Source: Suillus spraguei (lineage: Eukaryota; Basidiomycota; Agaricomycetes; Boletales; Suillaceae). Taken from it: a stretch of DNA of 64,000 nucleotides. Position 1 is the stretch's first letter, and each line of letters starts with the position of its first letter. Under the pieces are notes generated by a model, which ran no database searches, had not been told where the DNA came from, and saw nothing but the letters and a program-made list of their open reading frames with translations. The stretch is taken from positions 248,001 to 312,000 of the forward strand of contig JABCPU010000017.1 of the NCBI GenBank assembly GCA_016800925.1. The letters run 5' to 3'. Below are positions 55,700-64,000 of this stretch, piece after piece. The translations under genes were made by a program, and so were the position numbers.

Positions 55700-56676
55700 T
55701 GACTGTTATACCTTCCCATTTGTTTACTCACTGCTGAGTTTCAATTTTGATTACGAACATGCTGCCTGGCTTTGACTGAAATCACTAATTAGTAATCAGC
55801 GATGCAAGCATAGATCGGGTAGTCTCAAGGCAAAGCCACGCTGCATGTGAAGGAACGAATGCGGTTCCGATAGCTTGCGTGGTTTGTACTCCAGCTTGTC
55901 GCCCGTTACGTCCAGGACCTTCCGGTGACACTGCTTGAACTTGCTGTAGCTGCCCTGACCGGCATTGCCTATGGTTTTCGGTGGAAGAACTTCAAGAAGC
56001 CCAATGACGTAGGACGCCCTCATGCTGTTTATTGGACAAAGTGGATGAAAGATTCTCCACTGAAGACTGGAGTGGTCTTTTGCTCACTTGTATTTATCCG
56101 CTTCGAAGTCTTATGGGCGGTGGCCCATTTAATTCCTCCTGTGCCGTCGATTCACGTCGGGTTCCATCGGAAAGTGGCTATGATAAGGATATTAACAATC
56201 ATCATGATGCCAATACCATCATACTTCTCATTGGATGTTTCAGTGGGGTAGTATACATTGTTTAGCCTGGAATGCTTCGTTTCAAGGGCACGCAGAGAAG
56301 AGACTATGGCGTGCGGCTTCCCCAAGTTGCTATAGTATCCACACCGGTATCTATTTTTCTGGTATTCAGCTACGCCATTTGGATGAACCACCTCTGGCTG
56401 GACCATTCGAACAATTCTGGCGAGGCTATGGCATTTTTAGCTGCACTAGCCAACTTTTTCATATATGTTGTTGCGCGTGTTACACTGATTGCACTTATAT
56501 TGATGAGGTTTCGATCGCTACCTCCTGGCATATACGGTACAGTAGGTTTTTCCACATTTGTAGTTTCCTTTTCCTTACATCGCAATCATGGTTATGAACT
56601 TGGGAGGAGTGTGAGTATTATGTATCAATTTCGTCTATCAGCGCGCCGCAGCCATAGCGGTGTGAAGGAGAAGTGA
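55700..56676 (+). pseudogene. Polytopic membrane protein, array copy 6 (scrambled)
   Basis: At 55705-55745 is a scrap of signal peptide (CCCATTTGTTTACTCACTGC). At 55775-55860 follows sequence of the 3' UTR (ATCGGGTAGTCTCAAGGCAAAGCC). Exon 2 then starts mid-helix (AWFVLQLVARYV-like, 55875) and runs into exon 3 with no intron between them (TATTGGACAAAGTGG...). Exon 3 has frameshifts near 56085 and 56330 and ends GFSTFVVSF. Not translatable. Confidence 0.75.
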
Positions 56677-57281
56677 GCCTTACTGACAGAGAAGATGTTG
56701 CAGAGGAGAATGTGCTTGGAAAATGGGTCTTCCAAGACCAAACGGTGACACCTCGCACCAAATGAGGCACACTGGCCATGGGGTGCAGTCGATGCATCGC
56801 TGAATAAGCCACGAACATTCGGAGACGCATTAATCTAGTGTGGACATACGTTAGGGCGAGTGGTCAGACTTGGAAGTCGTCTAGGTCGTGCCCGCATATA
56901 AGTCCTCTGATTTGTTGAGTTGGGTTTCCCTAGCAAGGAAGAGAAATAATCGTTCCTTTGTATTCGAATTCAGGAGTGAGTGGTAAGAGACTCACTTGGA
57001 GGAACGCCTTTGTAGCACATCACATGCGTCACGTACAAGCGCACGTCACGACATCAGAATGTAGTTGGTCTAGGATTTTTGAGGGCTCCCGAAGAGAACT
57101 CACGCATAGACTCCCATCCAACGACTACGAATTGTATTTTTGCAATATAATATGATTTGTTCGTTCACATCGCTCCCCCGAAAACCGTCGTAGTAACCTC
57201 ACTGCACTCGTTTTGTAGCGCTGTCATATAAATGGGAAATTGAAGATCCGCGATATGTCAAGGACTTACCAAGTATGCACT
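56677..57281. other. Intergenic, no gene seen
   Basis: About 600 bp between the array and the dehalogenase gene. Nothing recognisable. Confidence 0.5.
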
Positions 57282-58388
57282 TCAACCTTGTCGAGCTTCA
57301 CGTATCAACCTGGCCAGCTCCTCGAAATCTTTAACGACAAGATCCACCTCACCGCCGTCCTTCTTACTACGCATGCTCTCCCTTACCTCGCGCGAATCTT
57401 CAGCAGGGCGTGGTACGTATACCGTCCTGAAGCCTACGCTGGCAGCAGCGAGGAGGTCGTGCTTGTGCGCAGCGACCATTGCTATCTTGTGAGGAGGCAA
57501 AGAAAGGTGGTATGCTGCGGATTGGTAGACCTTTTTGTTCCTGCAGGGATGTAAGACAAGGGAATAATACACATGGAAAAGCGATTGAGACGCACGGTTT
57601 GTAGGATCCGAACAATTCGGACGAAAAGATACCATCCCACGGAATACCTTGATTCTTTGCCTGTAGCGCTGATTAGGGAAAAGGTCTGATGCGTAATGCA
57701 GTGACTCGATTACCAGATCGAGAAGTAATCTGAAGTTTCCGTTAGATAGAGCAAGTATGTTGACGTGGCGTTTGAGTTCTGTCAGGCCGGGGATGGTGTC
57801 CTGATACGCTATTAAAATTGAGGGAAGATCAGTCAGGTTTGTCTCTGCACTTTCCTGAAGGTTTGTACCATCCAAGTTGTGCCAGATCAAAGTCAGTTCT
57901 TCACGATCGGATTCGCCCCAAACGTTTACAAGGTGAGACCAGCGAGGCGTGGTGAGCATATTATCTAATATCTGCGATATGGTCAGTTACGGGTCATGTG
58001 CACGGAGAACGAATTACTTGTCGATGCATTATGTCTGCGTTGGAAGTACCCTCCCCGCCCTGTGATACTATTTTGCTGTATAAACGTGCACGTTATGATC
58101 TCGGGGCCAAGATTGAAAAACGATAGACTTACACATAAGCGTAATAACCGGCTCTCCATTCTTCTGCAAAGGCGATTGCGTCTTGTGAGCCTGAGAGTTG
58201 TGATTAGTGTGAGATCATTTTACGGGATGTCGAGAATGTGGGATCTGCCACTTACCTTCTAGAAGCAGTCCTTTACTAAGGCGGGCGACTTGACGAATGA
58301 CTGTGCTGTGCCAGTCAAGGACGGTGCCGAATACGTCGAACAAGCAAGCGTCAATATTGCGGAGGTCGAGGTGTTCGGTGCTCGTCAT
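57282..58388 (-). CDS. Haloacid dehalogenase, type II (HAD superfamily)
   Basis: Seven exons on the minus strand: 58388-58256, 58190-58135, 58059-58018, 57971-57869, 57808-57714, 57660-57596 and 57540-57282. They join in frame to 250 residues, a normal length for (S)-2-haloacid dehalogenase-like proteins. HAD motif I is DACLFDVFGTVLDW with the nucleophile Asp, motif II is LALSNGN, motif III is the Lys in FGSYKPNKKVYQ, and motif IV is MVAAHKHDLLAAASVGFRT. WRAGYYAY and PRWSHLVN are typical of fungal family members. The family hydrolyses short 2-haloacids, replacing halogen by hydroxyl via an Asp ester; fungal substrates are largely unknown. A decayed relative lies 3.7 kb upstream. Confidence 0.87.
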
Positions 58389-58861
58389 AGTCGCTGGTGT
58401 GCTGCAAGAATAAGCGCTTAAGCTGTGAGACACGGAACCAGTTGGTGCCAGTCACATGTCAATGCACTGTAGTAGGAATACCGATGAAACTAGCGCGTCA
58501 TGTCTTGCAAATAGAATGACCCTCTGTGAGGGATATTCCGCCAGAGCCAGTGATGACCAGAATATGTGATAGTTTGATTAGTTCATCACTATTTTCGTGT
58601 GGAGGTGGAGCATGTGTCGAAAGGCGCCGGATGTCTCCTGGACTAGCCTTCGCAATGCAAGATGTATCGCCGCATCACAATAACATCTAGCGCTGACTAT
58701 AGGTATTAGGCACAGCAGCCAAACTCTGAATCAATGATTGTGAATTTGCACTAAGTTTGATTTTTTTTAAGTTAACGCCGTAAGTACGGGAATTGCCGAG
58801 GCGGCCCTTTTTTGGAAGAGTGACTTTGTCGGGCTGCTCGCAATAGCTATGGTCAACGACA
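58389..58861. other. Divergent intergenic region
   Basis: 470 bp shared as upstream region by the dehalogenase (-) and zinc-finger (+) genes, so it may hold a bidirectional promoter. A run of eight T (GATTTTTTTTAAG, about 58759) stands out. Confidence 0.5.
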
Positions 58862-61800
58862 ATGAAAGGCGTTGAGCACTCAGAGCTCATTAACTGGGAC
58901 GGCCTTCTACCATCCAGTTCCTACCGTCCTCAGTCACCCGAAGACGTACTTTTGACATCATTCTTCGAGCCGTCGACGAGCAGCGTGAATCCTATCCTTG
59001 CATCGTATTCTTCCAGCACATCATCACAAGATGCTAATGATTCTGAAGGAGACTCTGATTGCTATAGAATTGATGCCCCATCTTCAATAGATGATTTAAT
59101 TGACGAAAATTGCGGTTCTACGCGTGCTTCAATAAAGGTATGTTCGCGTTTCTCCTATTAGTGACCACCTGAATCATTGTGGTCTACAACTCCACTTAGC
59201 GCGCGTCATCGATTGGAACGCTTTCAGTCACACACATGCCTAAACTCTTTCAGCCATCTAATCTCGACACCCTGCATCCATTCCAGCATACTCACGACAC
59301 TTCGGCTGCCGTGAGCGTGTCTTCATCTAATAGATCAATCATACTTACGTATTCTTTCATGCAGGATGAAAATTTGACATCGCTAGAATCATATCTTTCC
59401 TCCTCACAGCACGGCGCCCAAAGTGTGCCAACTTCATTCTATGCCGCGGAGTCCAACTTATTCGACATGTCTATACCCCCTCTTTTAGCTCATAACGACG
59501 TGATTGAGCCAACTGATGATGAAGACACCTCCGAGCATGATGGTATCAAGAGTGCTAGCGATCCTGATAACGAAGACGAGGAGATGGTTGTAGATGGTAT
59601 GCTGGTAAGTAATTGTATACAACATTGCGCTATTCCCGTCCCTTAAGATATATTTTCTGACCATTAATTTCCAGACTGAACCCTTTTCGGTGCACCATTC
59701 GTCTTCAAACAGTGCCCATTCTTCAAGATCATCCTCACCAGAAATGGGCGACTCTCTATTCACACCTCCGCCCTCCCGTAAGCCTCGCAGACGCCTTGTC
59801 CTCGACTGTGTATCTGTGCCACCCTTTCCCAAAGCCATGATCAGGGCTGAATACGATGCATTGAACGCGTCCACCGAGAAGCCTCAGCAGGGTGTGGAGC
59901 ACCCGTCAGTTAGCCACGCCCTGGCTGCTGCATTCGCTCTAAATGACCGGCCGCCATCACCCTATCTCAGTGTCAAGGGAAAGGAGCGTGAACATGGACG
60001 GCCACCTCCAGCTCCCGCACGTTCGAAAAGAAAGCTCAAGTCTCGTCCCCGAAAGTTCGGAGAAGACGTTTCTACGGTACCAGCTCAAATACTGGATGCC
60101 CAATATCCTGCCCTCGAACTTGACATCCACGAGCTGCCACATTTTGTACCGCATCACGACAGTATCCTGCAGTCAAGTACCTATTACATCTTCAAAAAAC
60201 GTGTCCAGCGCCTTCACGCACAATTACACGAAGGTTTGCCGGAGTGGATTGCGGAGATGAGAGGTCCTACTGTCCCAGACGATCAGAAAAAAGGCGAACC
60301 TATCTTTCCTCGTGTTCTCGCACCACTGTTTCAGGAGAGGCCGGACATCGAAGCGGCTCTGGCACCATACTTTGGAGGCGTGTCTCCCAAAAGTTCCTCT
60401 CGCCAATCTATAATTAGGAACAATTTGGAGGCACAAAATGTTCCGTCTTCGTCCAAGTCTAAATCGGAATTCGCTGACACCATCCTTCCAACACAAGACC
60501 CTTCATTCTCCAATACCCTCCACGATATCTCACATTATACCGTACTGGAAGAGGATCAAATCCTAGACTTCAGCACAGAGATGGATCAATATTTGAACGA
60601 TCTCGGCGATTCTCCTGCAAAGACGTATCCCCCAGGTATCAAGCCCACTCGGTCTGCACCGAATTCCTTCATTGGCTTTTTACACAACACAACACAACTA
60701 CCTCCTGACGCAGCATCGGTCACGCGAGAAGATGCAGGAGATAGTTTTTTTGGATTACCTCCTAGCCCGAGGCTGGTGTCTGAGTCTCCTTCACTGCAGC
60801 TCACGGACGTGTACGCTACGAATTCTTCACATAGTCTTGACGCTAGCTTCGATTTTGTGCTCCCTGAAGATGGCCAGTGGTCCCTATCGCCTACCATTAA
60901 GGGAAAGAGCATATCCCCTGATAGTCTTTCTCCTTCAGACAGTGTGGGTACGATTGATCCCTCGCTGCTCAGTGGCAGTGAACCAACAGGCGCTCGAAAG
61001 TCGAAGCCACCACCAACAGGCCCCATCATATACGTGCGCAGGCCCCCGGGGGTATCCGCATCGCAGGAAGCCCCAGTGTTCTCGGACAAAGTGCCTGGCA
61101 AGTCACGAAGAAACGTTCAGATCAAATATCGCATTAGTGAATCGGCCTCTTTCACTGATGAAGGCGACGCGAGTAGTTCAGCAAGCAAATTAGAGGTTAA
61201 GGATGATGGGGGGTCGACTGCTGAAGCTGTTTCAACTGCATCTGCGCAACCTGGGGCACAGCCAAATCTCAAGATACGGATTCGTCGACCAGGCACCCGT
61301 GCAGGCTCTGATGGGTCGTTTGTGCAGTCGAAAGCTTCGAGTTCAGCTTCTCCTTCTGTGTTTGTGACTCCACTTCCAGAAACGAAACTGTCCAAGGTCC
61401 ATGCACCTCCTCTAGCTCAAGCAACGCCACAGGATGATGGCGAGCCTGAAGTTGTCAAGACTTTCTGTCACCAATGCCGAAGTACGCAAAGTAGACCAAA
61501 GATGCAATGTTCCAAACGCCGTCCAGACCGGCAAATCTGCGGGAAACGGTTTTGCAACCGATGCATCCTGAACCGGTCTGTCGCCTTCCTCTCCTTGATT
61601 TCATCTCCTTTCCTTATTGATTACGATGTCCTCCGTATGGTTGCTCAGGTACCCCGAGACAGTGTTTGCCCCCGATAACAAGAAGTTTGTCTGTCCGGTC
61701 TGCCTCAATACCTGCAACTGCTCCATATGCGCGCGGAGACGCGGAGAGGAGTATATTTCTGCGCGTGGAGGCGGATTTGCGGGGTCTCGCACCAAGTCGG

Positions 61801-62492
61801 GCATTTTGCTTGTGCCTGATGATTCCCGTGTCAAGGATCCCTCAATAACGCCCGAGCCTTCCGAAAGTGCGCCACAGACGATGTTCTGGGCTCATGTCTA
61901 TGGTCTTGAAGGCGAGCGCGTTGGCCGTGCGTTTATTGATGACGCTAGCGCCTCTGCTCCCGTCCGACCTAGACAATCAGCGAAACAGCGCGCCCAGAAC
62001 GGATCATCGAAACATAAAGTAAAAGCGAAGCCGAAGAAGAAATCAAGGGTATTCATCGGAACGCCGCTAAGCGAGTGGAAAATCCGCACGATTAAAGACT
62101 TCGAGCCCAGCGCTGTTGTTCCGCCTCTCGTTTCAGAAGAAAAATATGTAGGGAAAGGCAAGGGTAAAGCTGTCGAACGACCGCGTGTTTATATTGGCGA
62201 TGCAAGGTGGTTGTATGTGCCATATACGCGTATGCCTCTGTCATCTTACCCTTCGCGGACGTCGTCATCGGACTCGGAATTGGAGCTGGCCTCGGATGGG
62301 TCGTTGACGCCGTTGGAGGATTTGGAGGAGGGGATGGGGTGGCCGCAGCCTGAGGTAGGGGAATCTGTGACTGTGACGTGGGAGTCGATGCGGGCGCAAG
62401 AACGGAGTGCCTCTAGTTCGTTGTCGGAGAATGATTTGGTCAAGGCTATTGGGGTTGCTTTGGCGGCGACGCGTAAGGGCATGGCAGAGTGA
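58862..62492 (+). CDS. CDCA7-type zinc-finger protein (zf-4CXXC_R1)
   Basis: Exons 58862-59137, 59200-59310, 59365-59604, 59675-61575 and 61649-62492 give 1,123 residues. The third intron (59311-59364) is a multiple of three, so it may be retained. The N-terminal 800 residues are acidic and disordered, with Ser- and Pro-rich stretches. At about 807-885 lies CHQCRSTQSRPKMQC, GKRFCNRCILNRYPE, CPVCLNTCNCSICARRRGEE: the 4CXXC/R1 zinc finger of human CDCA7. Arg of CHQCR and the NRY arginine are conserved; the Gly after FC is Asn. The tail has basic patches (KHKVKAKPKKKSR) and the block TPLSEWKIRTIKDFEPSA. In animals and plants the family works with HELLS/DDM1 remodellers to allow DNA methylation; that role here is inferred. 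Confidence 0.85.
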
Positions 62493-63180
62493 TGGTAACG
62501 CTCATATGTGCATATATTTTTTGTGTTGTCTATAAGGGCGGTGCGTAGTGAGGTAGGCGTTCATAGTACTACTACTTAAGTACGGTATGTCCCATGTTGA
62601 GTTTGGGGTATCGTTTAATATTGCAAGGTGATTCTTTATGAAACATGCGAGGACGTCAATATTGTAAGTTTGTGGCTTTCAAAGCTTTACTAAGTATGCT
62701 AAGTACAGTATATATGCAGTTACCAGTAAGTAGCTAGTAATGGATCCATTCCACCGTTGCAAAGTCGTTGTTTGTGAGTTGAGGAGGCTTTCATCAGGGA
62801 AACGTAATTCACTAAAGAGTGCTACGGAGCACTCCGTAGCACTATCCAACCCGCTGATGTTTACTGCGTCAGCGACATCATGGACAGACAGTATTGATGC
62901 GATGCTCATATTCTTCCAGGGGACGAAGGGATCAAAAAGAATAGACAGTCCATAATACACGAATAGGTATCTCAACAAATGCATTTCGGTCAACATCGAG
63001 GAGATAGGATGCCTGATCAGATGGGAAGGGCAGTATGTCACAGGATAAGTCCATGCCAGGTCAATGGAGCAGGGGTGTCTTCATGGAACAGTAATAGCTA
63101 ACATTCGAACATCCAACTATGATTCCGGTTATTTCAGAACACTTCTAGAACATAACTTGGTCCGTAGGTTGTGAAAAATA
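62493..63180. other. Intergenic, no clear gene
   Basis: A minus-strand open frame (62679-63041) shows no recognisable family. It contains the small palindrome AGTGCTACGGAG-CA-CTCCGTAGCACT at 62818-62843. Confidence 0.5.
62818..62843. terminator. 12-bp-arm palindrome, possible stem-loop
   Basis: Perfect arms AGTGCTACGGAG and CTCCGTAGCACT with a two-base centre. It lies in a non-genic gap; as a terminator it would be unusual in a fungus, so this is only a structural note. Confidence 0.25.
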
Positions 63181-64000
63181 TTATATCATGGCGGACAAAT
63201 ACTCAATACGCAACCAAAAAAGTTGCATCAGTTGGTGGGTGGCAGTCGTGTATGCGCTTGTGGCAAGACCAATTCGGGAGTTGGTGGTATCGAATACAGA
63301 GTAGAAGCGCTCAAGAAAAGTGTAGCTGTTAATGAAGTCAATGGAGTTAAGAATGAGGTAGATGTAGTCGGTGCAACCACCAATAGATGTGTGAAGGACA
63401 CGCGGCCAGATCTGGCCGTTAGGGGTAAGAGCGTAGGTGTTCTGTGTAAAATGGTGAACAGAAAACTTGAGACAGAAAATGCGTACGCTGCCAACTTTGA
63501 AGTTCAGGTCATTGTACTTGGTGGGGGTAATGCGGAGAAGACTAGTCATCTGGGCCTCATTAGCACCGGTTGCAGATATGTACTTGCTGTAGGCGTCTAT
63601 TGAATACCGGTCAGATTAAGATCATTCGTTGTACGCGAGATACGCACTGGTAGCAATGAGGATGAGGGTAGTACCAGTGTCAACGATACCAGACGTCTCA
63701 GCCAAGATGGTCGTGGTGCCGTAAGTGATGCTCTCGTTGATAGAATGTCGTTGATAGAATGCAGGTTCGGTGGTAGTGAGAGGACTGAAGTAAGTGATTG
63801 CTGTCAGTTTGGATTGATCTCCGAGCTGCAGCAACTTACGTGTATGTAAGGTCGCTGGTGTCAGTTCCGCCGAAGGTGAGCATTGGCGTTTGTCTCCGTA
63901 GTGGTGGGCTCGAAAGAGACACCAACAACTATCTCAAAAATGGTGCCTTGGCTATACAGGTTATCGGTGACAGTCGGGACCGTCGTGTGCGATGAATCTG
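63181..64000 (-). pseudogene. Polyporopepsin-like aspartic protease, 3' part (damaged)
   Basis: The gene enters from the right and runs on the minus strand. PTVTDNLYSQGTIFEIVVGV, then SFEPTTTET, LTFGGTDTSDLTY, ITYFSPLTTTEPA, and the second active-site motif TSGIVDTGTTLILIATS are readable. After an intron (63600-63650) comes SKYISATGANEAQMTSLLRI, and after a second intron LTPNGQIWPRVLHTSIGGC and DFINSYTFLERFYSVFDTTN to the stop at 63181. One base appears lost near 63890 (after ETNAN), the intron near 63790-63840 gives no clean frame, and the usual GDLG segment after YLI is missing. A recently dying peptidase A1 gene, or one with assembly errors. The first active-site motif lies outside the window. 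Confidence 0.68.

Noticed and set aside
61601..61834. Minus-strand ORF under the zinc-finger exon
   Set aside because: Antisense shadow of the CDCA7-like gene.
62679..63041. Minus-strand ORF of 120 codons
   Set aside because: No recognisable domain, and it spans the small palindrome; I left it as intergenic.

Overview
The window looks like a chromosomal segment of a basidiomycete fungus, most likely an Agaricomycete. Host genes have many short GT-AG introns of about 45-75 bp. The families seen are a CCHC/chromodomain Ty3/gypsy retrotransposon, a BTB/POZ protein, a TmpA-type membrane flavoprotein, a type II haloacid dehalogenase, a CDCA7-type zinc finger and a polyporopepsin-like protease, plus a multi-pass membrane family I know only from Agaricomycetes. 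The left 43% is a transposon graveyard and the right 57% is host sequence.

Left part (1-27262): nested retrotransposons. Element 1 enters from the left as a 3' pol fragment followed by an extra ORF. It runs directly into the 5' LTR of element 2 (LTR at 2538, 3' LTR at 26790-27262). Three later insertions split element 2. A 9.6-kb element with inverted ends, built of satellites and palindromes and without a transposase, sits inside the 5' LTR (about 2780-12411). A full-length reverse-strand copy (element 3, 13663-21285, target duplication GTATT) sits at the gag/pol junction. A solo reverse LTR (26060-26520, duplication CTCAG) sits in the accessory ORF. Removing all three leaves an element of about 7.0 kb. 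All copies are dead: they carry mostly TGA stops and lost catalytic residues. The family carries two ORFs after the chromodomain, one with a double CCHC knuckle. A Harbinger-like transposase fragment follows at 27.3-27.6 kb.

Middle (29.7-37.6 kb): a BTB/POZ gene with a one-base frameshift (+), a TmpA-like gene (-), and about 4 kb with only gene debris, including the tail of an amino-acid permease.

Right-centre (37.2-56.7 kb): a tandem array, with a period near 3.3 kb, of genes for an uncharacterised polytopic membrane protein. Three or four copies look intact (37.6, 40.95, 44.3 and 51.66 kb), two are broken (48.4 and 55.7 kb), and there are ghost remnants. Degenerate minus-strand ORFs are co-duplicated with them. 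The first three copies share a promoter block and a conserved overlapping upstream ORF.

Right end: an intact-looking haloacid dehalogenase gene (-) with a decayed relative at 53.7-54.6 kb, a LINE scrap, a 78-bp-arm hairpin, a large CDCA7-like zinc-finger gene (+), and the 3' part of an aspartic protease gene (-) that leaves the window. If CDCA7 acts here as in other eukaryotes, it links to DNA methylation of repeats, the likely cause of the C-to-T damage in the retroelements. That link is inference.
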